Shown in pieces: positions 8,779 to 22,556 of a DNA stretch of 64,000 nucleotides (its first letter is position 1; every line of letters starts with the position of its first letter). The position numbers and the translations under genes were made by a program. The DNA is from Strix aluco (taxonomy: Eukaryota; Chordata; Aves; Strigiformes; Strigidae): assembly GCF_031877795.1 (NCBI RefSeq), contig NC_133971.1, positions 61,512,463 to 61,576,462 on the forward strand, in the 5' to 3' direction. The notes under the pieces were generated by a model, which was not told the DNA's origin, made no database searches, and saw only the letters and a list, made by a program, of their open reading frames with translations.

Positions 8779-11700
8779 GTACTAATTCATATGCTGTCAG
8801 TACAGAAGGAACTACTCTGAGTCAAAGGGCTAATTGCAAGCAAAAATTGACAAGACAAGGGACAGGCTAGCAGTAAACAATAGACTTCCGTGTGAAAGAA
8901 GGCAAGTTATGATATTCTTTTGTTTGCCCTCTTTCAACAGAAAGGATCCAGAGTGCTTTCAACAAGAAAGAAAAGCAATTCATCTAAAAGTGATGGGAAA
9001 GAAATGTCTCCATGTAGTGCACTTCATTAACTTGTGGAATTGGCTGTTGCAATGCATCCCTGAGTCTGACCAGCAAGATAGATTAAAGATTATAAAAAGT
9101 CTGAAATATTTATGCATCTAATGGGAAAAAAACATAACTCCATGAAAGAGGACAGAGATTATTTATGGAAAGGATAAAAAGGATAAAAGCACTTTTGCCT
9201 TGGCATACAAACTGACATTGTAAGAGACAGAAATTTATTCTCAAATTTGGTCATTGCAACTTTACCTGGAACAACAGATCTAGTCACAGTCAGAGATGAG
9301 ATTTTAGGCTCAAGATAATACTAATGCCAACAATTTCAGTGACATAAAGTAATCTTCATCTGTTTCACTGACTTCATATTTCAAGATGAAAATCTAAAAA
9401 GTAAAAATACACAATTTCCTCAGAAGTAAGCATTCCTCCCTAAGAGAACAAACAACCAAAGTTAGCTCAAGTCAGCATTCAGAGAGGCTAGATTTTGGGG
9501 TTGCTTATTTAATTTACAGTCACGTTAAATGTGGTGGAGGAAGGGAAGAGGATGGGACCCTAATGTTTCTTTAAAGGTTCAAAACACTTGTGTTAAGCAT
9601 CTTAGGCTCAGTGTCTACATTAAAAGTTAAAGCCATTTAACTGAGTAAATTTGATCTTGCTAAAGCAGTACCAGCTCCTAATGTGCTTGCAATGGCCTTC
9701 AATTAGCTGAACTTAGTTCACTAAATAAACAAGTTAAATCAATATGATTACAAATCCAGCTGTAAATCACTTTGGGTTATCTACTGATATTAAGAACTGC
9801 AGAGATGTATCTTCTCAGCTGAACTGAGAAGCCAACAACATACATTTTCTTTGCCTCTTACAGTATGAAGTAACATAATCAGTTTATACTGAAGTCATGA
9901 GGCATTTTAACCACAAAGTAAAAAGCACATAGTTCAGCTAAAAGCTCACTTCAGGCTTTCAGGTTTCAGAGCTGCTCCTTTTCACTTACCCATAGCTGTG
10001 TCTAACAGGTGAATCAAGTTTTCCTGTGATACCTCAAGAAGCATCTAAGACAGCTATGAACGTTTTCTTCCTTAGAATTACAGGATCATGGAAAAGTCAC
10101 ATCCTTTATTCTGCTAGCTACTCTCTTGCTGAGGCAGCCTGGGGCACACTTTGCTCTCCTTGCTGCAAAGGCACACACACAGCTGGCTCATGTCCAGCTT
10201 GCTTTCCACCAGGACCATGCTCGCACTAATTTCACTGGATCAGCAAGCATTCATGCACACAGCTGTATTGCTATACAAACTGTCAGGGATAATCATTCTT
10301 ACCCATAGCCCCATTTGGGCAACTAAAATGGGAAGCATCTGTGTTACCAAAAACAGAAAAAAAGGAAAAAAAAACCAGAGGGAGGAGAAAAAGATAATAC
10401 ACTGAGACAGTTGGTAAATTCAGTCAGTAATTCTACAACATGGAATCCAGACAGACCAATGACACTTTGCGTGGCATAAAGCTTAGGCATCTGCTATCTA
10501 AATTCTTGTCCTTGGACAAATTGTCCAGTTTTCTTTCTTATTCTGGAAAGCAGAACAAATATGTGGGAGGATGCCTTTCATTTCAGCCCAATTGCAAGAG
10601 AATTACAGACAGATGTGGGAGCACCCTGGGAAATACAATCTCCTGCTAGCCTTAGGTCTCATGTTGCAGAATAGCTAAATCCATCAGAAGAATTGTGTCC
10701 TATTTCTTTCTGTCTGGAAAGGAAGACTTGACAAAGAGCTCAAGGCAGCCTTTTTGTTTTTCCTGCCTCATCTTTCTCAGGATTCTTTGAGCACAAGCAG
10801 ACGAGGTAATGCTGGCCCAACACATCTGAGAGGTCTCAGAAACCTCAGTACACTTTCTTACTGAAATACATCTGGTGTCTTCCATGCTTTGTTATCTTGT
10901 AAAAAACAAACATAGAAACTGAGAAGGCCTTCCACTGGTTTAAAGTCATGGACAATTTGAATTAAAAAATCTAGTTATTTGACTCAAAACCAGGAAAGTT
11001 GATGCAGGACTAGGGCTATATGAGACACAAAAGAACTAAATGAAATTTATTGGCTCTTATGTAGATTTCATGTATGCTTGTTGATTGGATCACAAAATCT
11101 TTCTAGTTTTCAGCTTTAGATTTGACCAGTTTTCCTTACATTCATGCATTTTCATTACGTCCACCCTGTTCACTTCTCACCAGTCCATGCAAACATACCT
11201 AATTTTGACTCAGTCTTCATTCAGAGACTGTTTTCCTTGTTTTGAAACCAAATCAGAAAAAACTCATGAGAAACATCTGGAATTGTTTGATTGCTGGTTT
11301 TGGATTTGGATTTCTATTCCTGGCTAGCTCTGTTCTGCTCCTTACTGTCAAGTGGGTTTATCAAAGGATTTCTCATGCCTTGATCTGTACCGATGTTCAG
11401 GTCAGGAGCAACGTCCTGCTTTTGCCATTCACTGTTGTGAAGTAGATCTCTTTCCTGGAGAAGATGACATTCAGATGGTGACACAGTACCTAACTTTGGG
11501 AAACGAATATATTAACATATTGGTATTGTATTATTATAATAATTAGTAATTATTTATAGTTCTTACAGTTATAATTAATAACAATAATCAACAATAATGT
11601 TACTGACAGCTGCTTACCAAGTTGGTTCACTTTGGGTTTGCATAGAAGGGAGATATGAACCCACACCTAATGCTGGATTATAAATTTTCACTCTAGACCT

Positions 11701-11991
11701 TAGCACAATCAGCCGCTATGTGTAAGTGGAAGCCTCTTGGCTGGCAAGTGAGAAACTGAGCCAGAGTTATGGTGTTAGAAGGATGCGCTACACTTGTGGG
11801 AGGAATACACCACCTGCTCATGTGAGAGTAACCAAAACCTCAGGAGTGAGAAAGGAATTAGTGGACTTCAGGAGATTATCATCATCTCTTGTGCATGGTG
11901 AGCTGTTGGTTCCTGCTCCCAAACTACAGTTGACTAAGGGCTCCCACAATCCCAAATTACATCCCAGAGTAGGAAATCCTGTGCATGGTAC
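8779..11991. other. Intergenic stretch, no gene seen
   Basis: No recognisable coding or repeat content. A very AT-rich patch with TTATTATAATAATTAG-like sequence lies at about 11525-11600. Confidence 0.4.
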
Positions 11992-12096
11992 CTGCGTCTG
12001 CTGGGCAATGTTATGCAAAGCACCATACATCTGCAGCAGGTACACAATCTGGAATATGAAAGCAGGCATTTCCAAAGTCCATTGCTTTATGTGTTC
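11992..12096 (-). other. Exon-like 105-bp stretch, unidentified
   Basis: Minus-strand segment preceded by a pyrimidine-rich tract (ttgttttttcttttcc) and an AG at 12098-12097, and followed by CAG then gtacc, a good donor. The 105 bases are exactly 35 open codons in phase 0, reading EHIKQWTLEMPAF and on to HNIAQQTQ. The splice-like frame and phase make it look like an internal exon, but I recognise no family. The nearest similar open stretches are at 8003-8263. It may be chance. Confidence 0.2.
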
Positions 12097-15000
12097 CTCA
12101 TAAATGGAAAAGAAAAAACAACACAAACCATTTTAAACAATATGTTTAGACATTCATGCTTTCCTTTCAAGTTTCAATTGAATTCTACTCCTGTGTACCA
12201 TTACAACAGCTTTTTTATGAATTTCTGTTAAAACCCAAAGACAGCTCCTATCTGAGTGTAATTTCAGCTCTGAGTTATGGGCATTTTCTCCACACAGTAG
12301 ACCAATGTATTTAAATGGAGACTGCTGCAATATTTCACAGTGCTGATGGAGACAGAAACACAGTAGCCAGACTGTAGACAGCCCTGTTTCCTTGCAGTCC
12401 TGTTAAAGGCCATACAAGCACTTACATCTCTCTTCAGCACTGAAGCCCATAAAACATACCATGAATGTAAATCTGAGCTGTGGATTCCAAAAGTGGAATG
12501 TCAATTCATTGAAGTTTTTGTCCACTTTTTTTTATTTTATTTTACTGACAGAAGCTGTAGCAACACAGCCTATCGGACATCTTAGATGTTTTCTAAATCA
12601 CACAGCTTCAATTTTTTTTCCCTCTCTTTTTTTGTTAAATGAGCTGGCCTAGGCAATTAGCCAAACTGGAAACTTCATGACTTACTTTTCAAATATTCTC
12701 AAGAGTACAGATAACATCATGCAAGTTTTTTATCCTGGAACTGAAAACTAATACTGATTGATTGCACCTCACTGTAACACAATTTATAGAAGGAATATGA
12801 CAGAGAGCTTTGTCTGATAAATTAAATTATAGGTTTTGTTTGAGGAGAATATGTTTTTTATATCACCTGGCTAAAGTTTTGCTGTTGCTCACAGGAAGTA
12901 CTCCTCCAGTGTGCCTTACTCGTGGATAGAAACAAATCTCTGTGTAACAGAATATGGCTTGATTTAACTCTACTAACCTGTGGCTGAGTAATTACATCTT
13001 CCAACAAACAGATGAGATAAACATTTGCTGTCATTCCAGAAAAAGACTTGGCTTACTGTAGAAGTGCAGCTCTGTGTTCATGTACTCAAGATCACCCTCA
13101 AAAGTACCATCTTGCACAGGGTTGTCTTGCTGAGACAGCACCGATATGATCGCTGAAGCCTTGCCTTGTACTACGAATCTATGAAATCATAGTAAATGAG
13201 TCTTACAAGACAGCAGGGAACGCTGGACAGCACAGCTGCCTAGCCATGCCTTTTACTAATGAGAGAGTGAAGAATATATATCTACAGCACAGCCCTCAGC
13301 TATGTTCATTTCAGTACACCATCCCCTACTCATTAACTCTCCAACATGGTATGAAATCACAAAATTTCTACCCAAAGCAGATTCTACCCTATCTACGCCT
13401 AGGTCTAGATCACTCAGGTACTGTTTTTAAATCTGCACACTACTGGAGATCCAACCACTGCCTCTGGGGCAATACTCCAGGATTTGCTGCAGCTGTCTTG
13501 GGGACATTTAAAAAGCAGAAAGGAAAATACAGTTAATCTCATTTTTTCTTTGATAGTGCAGCTAAGTTAGCACATAAACCCAACCAAACAAGAGGTGGGA
13601 CTGAACATACTGGCAGAGAAAAGGTTCTCAGGTTGCAAAGAAGCAGAATTACAGTCTTCATTCTCTGAATTTCTACCTGCATTAAAAATACAGTATTATT
13701 CTTTCTCTCCTATGTGCTTTCAGGAGAACATAACCTGTTATTACTTTTAACCCTATCTATCCCTGCAGCAAGTGACTTCTCCATTCCAATCTCAGGTTGT
13801 GTCTGAATCATATGTGTTTACTTACAAAGATCTCCAAGTGTTTACAGTGTTACAAGCACCCTCCCAAATTTAAACTGCACAACAGACCAGCCAGAAGTAA
13901 TCTGTTTTTTTTCTACCACCCAATGCTTAATCAGTTGCATTCTCAGTCACATTCATCATTACGTCTCAGAAGTGTCTCCTGCTCAAAACCAAAACTCCTC
14001 TAAAATAAACCCAGGAAAAGAAGCATGACCTAAACAAATCTGAGTAAGTATCACTCTGCATGTATTAGGGGAACACCATGAAGAAATGGTATGTCACACT
14101 TCCATGTGAAAGCTGAGCAAAGTAAGTTGTAGGAAAACTCCCACCATGGTTTCACAGCATATGCTATGGATCCATTTCATCTCAACAAAACAGGTTGATT
14201 TTGCAGGTAGTGTTTTCAGCTGACACTCTTCCACTCAAGATGTAAAACAAGTCTTCAGAAAAAAGTTTCATTATTTTGCTACAAAGGCCATCAACATCAG
14301 AAGTTTCTCCCACTTCTAATTTGAATTCTATTGAAGTTTTTTAATGCTTCTAATTAGCAACAGTGCAGGTCCTTTTTTTAAAAGCTAGAATCTGGCCTTT
14401 ATTCTTGAAATAGGTCTTCTAGTGGAATTTTGCAGAGCTGTAGTGGGAATGACATAAGAGCTTCTCAGGTCACTATAATCAGTTTACATGTTCTAAATTG
14501 GATTCCTCTACTGCCATTGTTGGTCCAGTAACATTCTTGGGAGAAATTTCTTTATACTAGACTGAAGACAGATTGGCCAACATCCTAAGCACTATGGCTG
14601 GGATTCATGTTACCTAACTTCAAACATCTAAAAATCAGGCATCTAGAAGAAACTAAGAGTCAAGACTCTCTCTGAACTCATGATCTCAGACAAGGTGGCA
14701 GGATGTCAGTGCAAGGGAGGTATTCATCCCACTTCACTGAGAACAGAGTGATTTCCCACATGGAGATAACTAGAGCCATAGCTTTTAGTGGTCTGGAGTT
14801 TGCTCAGCAGATGTCCTTTCCAATCCTAGCTCAAAATTAAAATATAAAACTATTTAACTTTGTGCTAAACAACATTGATCTTCTCAGCCTGCATCAAGCA
14901 GTGTCAGAAAAGCTTGGAGACCTATATTTTTATCTTTTAATGGCAATCAACAGAAAGTCTGTAAAAACGGATGAAATCATTTTAAAGAATGAAAGAGTTT

Positions 15001-16499
15001 GTCTAATTCTAGAGTGAGGCAACTGCCTGCAAAGCTGTAATCTGCAGCACAACATCCAAGGGTTTGAAGAAAACCACACAGCATCAGCAAAACAGACTTC
15101 ATTAGTTTGTACTGACTCACAAAACAAAAGGGACTTCAGAGCTCACATATGACTAATATTAGTCCCCACAACAGTGTCACAGCAAATAAAGAAATCAGAA
15201 CCCCTTCTGCACAAGCCATGCCTTTCACATGATAAATTATCTTGTCTTCTGAGCCAAAGGGTAAGGAAAAAATGTAACTCACATGGCATCGAGTAGTAAA
15301 GGCAGAGAACCACCAGCTTCACGTGATTCTCCAAGGTGCAGCTCAAGCTTTCCTGAACTTCCCAGGATAGAGCTGATTTGAGACGCTGATTTGTGATGCC
15401 TTTGCCTTGTTTCAGACAAGTTTAAGTGCTGCACAGGTGAGACAGCGTTCCTGTGTGCTCCAACTTGTGTCTGACTGGTCTCAGACCAAGACAGAGCCTT
15501 CACTGCAAGAAGCAGCATCCTTAGCTTATCTGCCCTCAGCATAAATCAGAAGCCTCATCTAAAACCTGCCAAAGCCACCAAGCCATGGAACTGTGACTTG
15601 TTGTATTCATAGTTTCAGCCTGGGCCAGAAGGCAATCTCTCATACACAAAGCATGTGCCTTTAAATAAAGCAACCACTGCCAATGCATGTCTGAGCAGGA
15701 GAAGAGGGAGGTTAGCATGAAGCTATAGCTGAGTGCCTGTAAGTACAGGACCAAGGAAGACAGCAGGAGCACACAAACACCCTGCAAAGGTACAGTGTCT
15801 TGCCTGGCCCTGTGGTAACCAGGATGAGATACAGGAGAGTCATTTCTCATCAGTCTGCTTCCTACCTACATTACTATTACCTTGTGCCACAGGCTTTAAT
15901 GAAAAGTGTGAAAGCATTGCCATTTTGAAGGACAGACAGGTCTGAATCTTAAACAGTCTCAAAAGATTATCAAGTTCTGCACAATCAAAAAAGTGGCCAG
16001 GAGGTGTGATCACACCAGTCTTTATGAAGATCTGCTGTAAACAGACTCAATGCCATGGTCAAGAACGAACATGGACATTCACTGTCCTTAAACAGGACTT
16101 CCTTGCTATGTGACATGATTACAGGGCCAACCTTCTTTTGTGCTTTTGCTCTAATCCCTTAAAGCACAGGTAGGCCTATGTTGGGGATCTTCAGCCCATG
16201 AAAGGAGCACAGTACAAAGCTACTCCAGTCAGAGATCTAGCCATGCCATTTTCATCATGGTCCCATGCTCACAGGGCTCTGCTGTTTGGAGAACTCAGGT
16301 AATTTTGAGTTAGTGAGTCTGCACTATGTTTGTCCATCACGAAGAAACTACATGACGGAGGAACATAGTGTTGATACTTGGGTGTGCTCAGGAAGTATGT
16401 CTCTGACAACAGATCACCTCTTACGACAAGAACTATCAGAATAGGTTAAGAGACTGTGCTTTCACTGTGAATACTCTTTGTAGGAGATGTCTTCCTTTT
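12097..16499. other. Intergenic stretch, no gene seen
   Basis: No recognisable gene. A segment around 14590-14760 has the phrasing of an old degraded interspersed repeat, but I could not assign it. Confidence 0.35.
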
Positions 16500-16620
16500 T
16501 CACAGATCACAGAATCATCTTGGTTGGAAAAGACCTTGAAGATCATCTAGTCCAGCTGTTAACCTAACATTGACAGTTCCCAACTATACTATATCCCTAA
16601 GCACTATGTCAACCCGACTC

Positions 16621-19380
16621 TTAAACACCTCCAGGGATGGGGACTCCACCCACATCCCTGGGCAGCCCATTCCAACGCCTAACAACCCGTTCTGTAAAGA
16701 AATGCTTCCTAATATCCAGTCTAAACCTTCCCTGGTGCAACTTGAGGCCATTACCTCTTGTCCTATCGCTTGTTACTTGGTTAAAGAGACTCATCCCCAG
16801 CTCTCTGCAACCTCCTTTCAGGTAGTTGTAGAAGGTGATGAGGTCTCCCCTCAGCCTCCTCCTCTCCACACTAAACCACCCCAGTTCCCTCAGCCGCTCC
16901 TCGTACGACCTGTGCTCCAGACCCTTCACCAGCTTCGTGCCCTTCTCTGGACACGCTCGAGTAATTCAATGTCCTTTTTGTAGTGAGGGGCCCAAAACTG
17001 AACCCAGGAATCGAGGTGCGGCCTCACCAGTGCCGAGTACAGGGGTAAGATCACTTCCCTGTCCCTGCTGGCCGCGCTATTTCTGATGCAAGCCAGGATA
17101 CCATTGGCCTTCTTGGCCACCTGGGCACACTGCTGGCTCATGTTCAGCCGGCTGTCAATCAACACCCCCAGGTCCCTCTCTGACTGGCAGCTCTCCAGCC
17201 ACTCCTCCCCAAGCCTGTAGCACTGCTGGGGGTTGTTGTGGCCCAAGTGCAGCAGCCGGCATTTGGCCTTATTGAAACTCCTCCAGTTGGCCTTAGCCCA
17301 TCGCTCCAGCCTGTCCAGGTCTCTCTGCAGAGCCTCCCTACCCTCGAGCAGATCAACACTCCCACCCAACTTGGTGTCATCTGCAAACTTACTGAGGGTG
17401 CACTTGATCCCCTAATCTAGATCATCAAGAAACATGTTAAACAGGAGTGGCCCCAAAACCGAGCCCTGGGGGACACCACTCGTGACTGGCCACCAACCAG
17501 ATTTAACTCCATTCACCACAACTCTTTGGGCCTGGCCATCCAGCCAGTTTTTTACCCAGCAAAGCGTGTGCCCATCCAAGCCTCAAGCAGCCAGTTTCAG
17601 CAGGAGAATGCTGTGGGAAACGGTGTCAAAGGCCTTACTGAAGTCAAGGTAGACAACATCCACAGCCTTTCCCTCATCCAATCAGCAGGTCACCCTGTCG
17701 TAGAAGGAGATCAGGTTTGTCAAGCAGGACCTGCCTTTCATAAACCCATGCTGACTGGGCCTGATCATCTGGTTGTCCCGCATGTGTTGTGTGATGGGAC
17801 TCAGGATGAGCTGCTCCATCAGCTTCCTGGGCACTAAAGTCAAGGTGACAGGCCTGTAATTTCCCGGATCATCCTTCCGACCCTTCTTATAGATGGGCAT
17901 CACATTGGCCAATTTCCAATCTGTTGGGACCTCCCCGGTCAGCCAGGACTGCTGGTAAATGATGGAAAGCGGCTTGGTGAGCACCCCAGCCAGGTCCTTC
18001 AGCACCCTCGGGTGTATCCCATCTGGTCCCATAGACTTGTGTGTGTCTGTGTGATGCAGTAGGTCACTGACTGTCTCCTCCTGGATTGCGAGGGGGTCGT
18101 TCTCCCAGTCTCTGTCTTCTGGCTGAGGAGGCTGGATTCCCTCAGTACAACTAGTCTTGTTATTAAAGACTGAGGCAAAGAAGGCATTAAAGACCTCAGC
18201 CTTTTCCTCATCACTTGTTACCATGTTTCCTCCCGCGTCTAGCAGGGGACGGAGGCTCTCCCTGGTCTTTCTTTTGCTGCTCACATACTTATAGAAACAT
18301 TTCTTGTTGTCCTTGATTTCTGAAGCCAGATTAATTTCTAGCTGGGCTTTAGACCTCCTGATTTCTGCCCTGCATAGCCTCACAGCATCTTTGTAATTGT
18401 GAGTGGCTAGTCCCTTCTTCCAAAGGCTTTAAACTCTCCTTTTCTCCCTGAGTTCCAGCCAAAGCTCCCTGTTCAGCCAGGGTGGTCTTCTCTGTCGCCG
18501 GCTTCTCTTACAGCACCTGGGGACAGCCTGCTCCTGTGCCATTAACACTTCCTTCTTAAAGAGTGCCCAGCCTTCCTGGACCCCTATACCCTTCAGGATC
18601 GTCTCCCAAGGGATCCTGTCAAGCAGGTGCCCAAACAAGACTAAGTCAGCCCTTTGGAAGTCCAGGATGGCAGTTCTTCTTAGTCCTCTCCCGGCCTCTC
18701 TAAGAATAGAGAACACTATTATTTCATGATCACTGTGCCCTAGTCAGCCTCCAACTGCCACATCATCCACCAGTCCTTCTCTGTTCACAAGAGGAGATCC
18801 AACAGGGCACCTTCTCTGGTCGGTTCACTCACCAGCTGTGTCAGGAAGTTATCTCCCACACATTCCAGGAATCTCAGGGAGTGGTCCCACTCTGCTGTGT
18901 TGTATTTCCAGCAGATGTCTGGGAAGTTAAAGTCTCCCACAAGAACAAGGGCAAGCAATCATGAGATTTCTCCTAAGTGAGTATAGAATATTTCATCCAC
19001 CTCTCTGTCCTGGGTGGGTGGCCTATAGTAGACTCCTACTACAACATCTACCCTGTTGGCCTTCCCCCTGATTCTAACACAAAGACACTCCACCCTGTCT
19101 TCACTGCACTTGTACTCAAAGCAATCATAACAGTCCCTAACATACAGTGCCAGCCCACCACCTCTCCTTCCTTGTCTGTCCCTCCTAAAGAGCTTGTAGC
19201 CATCAATTGGCACACTCCAGTCATGGGAGACATCCCACCATGTTTCTGTGATAACCATGACATAGTAATTTTCCTGTTTCATCATGGCTTCAAGCTCCTC
19301 CTGTTTGTTACCCATGCTGCGTGCATTGGTATACAAGCATTTCAGATGGGCTGATGTTTTTCCCCCTTCCCCCTTCAAAT
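16621..19380 (-). pseudogene. CR1 ORF2 (endonuclease and reverse transcriptase), broken
   Basis: In minus-strand order: an APE-type endonuclease (CLYTNARSMGNK, TETWWD, YYRPP) at about 19378-18959; a TGA at about 18959-18961 probably derived from CGA; a frameshift between about 18840 and 18720; the linker region at 18716-18429; reverse transcriptase from 18383 with MPIYKKG, PVTLT and [11 protein letters not shown] (FADD at 17376-17387); and a C-terminal region to about 16621 after another frameshift near 16930. In-frame stops also occur near 18426 and 17680. The polymerase FADD box is intact although the frame is not. Confidence 0.9.
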
Positions 19381-19883
19381 CTAGTTTAAAGCTCTGTCAC
19401 TGAGCCCAGCTAACTCCTGCCCCAAGATCCTCTTCCCCCTCTGGGACAGGTGCATTCCATCTAATGCCAAAAGGTCTGATGCCCTGTATACCAACCCATA
19501 ATTGAAAAATCCAAAGCCCTGACGGTAACACCGGTCTTGGAGCCACAAGTTCATCTGTTGAGTTCTCCTGTATTCTTCTTCATCCATCCCCCCAACTGAA
19601 GGGATGGAGGAGAACACAGTTTGTGCCCTTGACCCCTTAACCAGTTTCCCCAAGGCCCTGAAATCTCTCTTCATTGTTTTAGGACTTCTCCTGGTAATGT
19701 CGTCGCTACCTACCTGAAAAACCAAGAGAGGGTAGTAGTCCTTGGGTCTCACTAGAGTGGGGAGTTTTACTGTGAGGGCCTTCACCTGGGCCCCAGGGCG
19801 GCAGCAGACTTCCCTATGAAGAGGGTCTGGTCTGCATATTGGGCCTTCGACACCCCTCAGAATGGAGTCACACACTTTTTCTC
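19381..19883 (-). pseudogene. CR1 ORF1, C-terminal SGNH/esterase-like part
   Basis: Open on the minus strand from the truncated 5' end to a TAG stop at 19381-19383. The reading contains CDSILRG in place of the usual GDS-type block, then a segment beginning YYPLLVFQVGSDD and the closing LDGMHLSQRGKRIL, the pattern of the esterase domain in CR1 ORF1 proteins. The first residue of the nucleophile block is altered (C for G). About 165 codons remain. ORF2 follows immediately with no spacer. The protein normally binds RNA and assists retrotransposition. Confidence 0.8.
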
Positions 19884-19885
19884 AA

Positions 19886-22461
19886 GGTTCAGAGTGATTG
19901 TTACAATTGCCTCTAAACAAAATGTAAATTCACCCTGCAGTCTTGGCCAGAACATTTGGCCTGTTTGGTAAAATGTAATCAGATCCTTTTCTGTTCTGTT
20001 CTGGTGTGGATAAGCCACCTTCTCTCTGCAAAAAATCCCAGCTCATGCTAGGAGCTAGGATTTGTTCCCCTCCCTGTGGACAGTGCTAGGCGCTGCACCT
20101 GGTTTTGCAGGGCAGTAATATGTCTTTTGGTGAACAACCATGAAAAGAATCCCACCTGTTCATCTGTTAGTAAAATCTTTCACTGTAAATATCACTAAAC
20201 GGAACATCTTTCTGGTGGTTACCAAATGAGATTTAAAACTTGGTGGGGAATACAAAATAGCTCCATTTAATTTTCCAGAAATTAAAAATCATTACAACTT
20301 CTAAGTTCACTGGGTTTGTCAGTTATCTCTTTCCTGATCTTTGAGTCTGCATGTATTGGCACAGACAGCAGGATGCTCCCCTTACCCTCCTTTTCTTCTT
20401 CTCCCTGTGTGCCAGGAGCTGTCTAGAGCCAGAGAAAGTCGTTCAAAAATGCAATCTGGTCCTTTGGTGCCACCTCAGCCCTGAAAGTATGAAAGAAGGC
20501 CCTGATGTGAGCACCTTAGTCTGTGCAGCATGTGTATTTCCAAGGAAACAGTCAAGTCCCATGGGAATAACTATGGGAACAAGAACAGCGTTTGGCCCAG
20601 TTTCAGTGTTGGTCCACGCATGAATGCTTTGCTCCAGGAATAAGATGAGCAAGACATCAAATCTCTTGGGCAGTTATGATAACTCCCTGCAATAGTCTGA
20701 AGGTCTGAATGCTGTGGTTACAACATAACAGCCCAAATGCAAACCTCTAGACCATTAATGGTGCAGGCTCTCCTGACAGCTACAGATCTCTTTGGGACAA
20801 GATAAGGAGAGGCAGAGCACTTTTAATTCATCAGATTGATTATTCCCTTGGAAGCACTAGGTAAAGGTACTATTACAGGCAGAAGACTCACCCTGCAAAT
20901 GCAGGATGAAGATGTAAGTGCTCTCTGCTACTAAAAGGATGATGTCTATGAGTTCAGCTGTACATGGAGTGTCTGCAAAAGGAACAAGACTAACAGCTGA
21001 AATCAGGCCTGGCAAGGGTTCCTACTGCCCTGAAAAATCTTGCATGTGCTGAAGGAGGGAGCAAGAAAGAGCATCTCAAGCAGTTTATTTAAGTTGTAGA
21101 ATAAAATTTGTGCTGCTTCTCCACAGTAGCACCTGCTCAAAAGGTTGTTACACAGTCACTTCAACACCACAGAAATCCTTATCAACAATAAGAGAGGTAG
21201 CCCCATCTCATGCTGCAGCTTACTGCAGTTCAGTTATGCTTTTCTTGTGCTAGCTGCAGAATACATGTAATTTTGCAGCAGCTCAAGTCTGAAAGTTCTT
21301 AAGTATTTTTTAAGGATTTTTTTCAGCTGATCTGTTCTTAGACCTGGCTGACTGTTCAGTTCCAGGAACATTTATGCCAGTACAAGCAGAGGAATGGGAG
21401 GTGGAACGCTAGGGTGGGAAGAGGGTGAGACCTTCCCTTTGAGCACCAATGTAGGCATACAAAAGTTTAAAATGACCAGAAAACCACAGGGTTTTTATGG
21501 AAAGCAATACCTAGAAAAAAAAAATTTTGTTAGAACATAGTGTCAAAAATCAGACCATGTCCCTGAGGTTCCTAAATGTAAGCTAAGTTCTTCAGAAAAC
21601 CACTTGCCCATTCTTCATAAACCCTGCTCCCTTTTCTTTCCCTTTTTCTTCCCTTTACTAAGCTTAATAACACAACAAAGCAAAATAAAAGTTGAGTCCT
21701 TGACAGTTAGGTAATGTTACAACACAAAACTGAATAATACAAAAGGTTTGTAGTCTCTAGGACTGTGATCCTTGTTTGAGGATTAAGCATCTGGCTGCCA
21801 AATTTCTAGGGACTTTGAAGATAAACACTGAAGTACAACAAAGAGGTAAAAATGCAGCAAGGGAGAGCTTTGGAAGATATTTACAGGATCTAACATACAA
21901 AACTTACTCCTACCCCTCCTGAAAATATGTTTATATAAGTAGACAACCATTCTGCACTGCTGTCTGTCAAAGATTGCCAGGATAAGGCAGCTGGGATTTG
22001 CCTGCCTAAGGGAAAAAAATGTTACTGGAAGTCTTTCTTTCTCCCTTGGCTAATTGCAGACTCTGCCTCTTTTCTGTAACTTGCTAACATGACTTTGCAA
22101 GCTGGTTCTCCCAAACTCTGTGAGATGTTGCTGGCAAGGGGGCCTGTGTATGTTCTCAGTGAAGAGCTCATTAAGTGCTTTTTTGGATAGGGATAGATTA
22201 ATGGACTGAGACTCCAAAAGTGACTGCAGATAAGAGAACCTCTGCATTTAGCAAATGCATTTAGCAAAATCCTTCTCTGAAACATGTTCTTTCTCCCAGA
22301 AGGTAACTTTGGGTCACATCCAGTTTTTGGGTGCTGGAGAAAGTAATTCTTTCTTTTGTGTCTGTCATTCACCAATTCACCTAAACCTCAGCTTACCCTC
22401 TTGTCAGAGCACCAGTCTAGTTTAGCCTTTCCAGAAAGTTTTATCTGTCAATGAATCTGGT
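19886..22461. other. Intergenic stretch, no gene seen
   Basis: Unique-looking AT-rich sequence without recognisable coding, RNA or repeat content. A short imperfect direct repeat of gcatttagcaaa occurs at about 22243-22270. Confidence 0.4.
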
Positions 22462-22556
22462 CTAGTGGAAGGTGTTCCTGTCTACGGCAGGGAGGTTGGA
22501 ACTAGATGATCTTTAAGGTACCTTCCAACCCAAACCATATTATGATTCTATGAATC
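22462..22556 (+). mobile_element. CR1 LINE 3' terminal fragment, plus strand
   Basis: It contains the standard CR1 3' UTR phrases: tggtctagtggaaggtg, then ggttggaactagatgatc, and ends with ttatgattctatgaat, the terminal octamer repeat. It is a heavily 5'-truncated copy of about 95 bp. Confidence 0.9.

Larger units (their letters stand above)
16500..19885 (-). mobile_element. CR1 LINE, nearly complete 3' two-thirds, minus strand
   Basis: A chicken-repeat-1 non-LTR retrotransposon of about 3.4 kb. The 3' end is at about 16500, where the minus strand ends with ATTCTGTGATCTGTGA, a variant of the CR1 terminal octamer repeat. The 5' end is truncated inside ORF1 near 19885. In minus-strand order it has the C-terminal part of ORF1, then all of ORF2 (endonuclease, reverse transcriptase, C-terminal region), then a short 3' UTR. 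CR1 copies itself by target-primed reverse transcription. This copy is dead through stops and frameshifts but much less decayed than the CR1 at 790-5270. Confidence 0.95.

Noticed and set aside
16570..16983. 137-codon plus-strand open frame
   Set aside because: It is antisense to the CR1 ORF2 C-terminus, which reads clearly on the minus strand.
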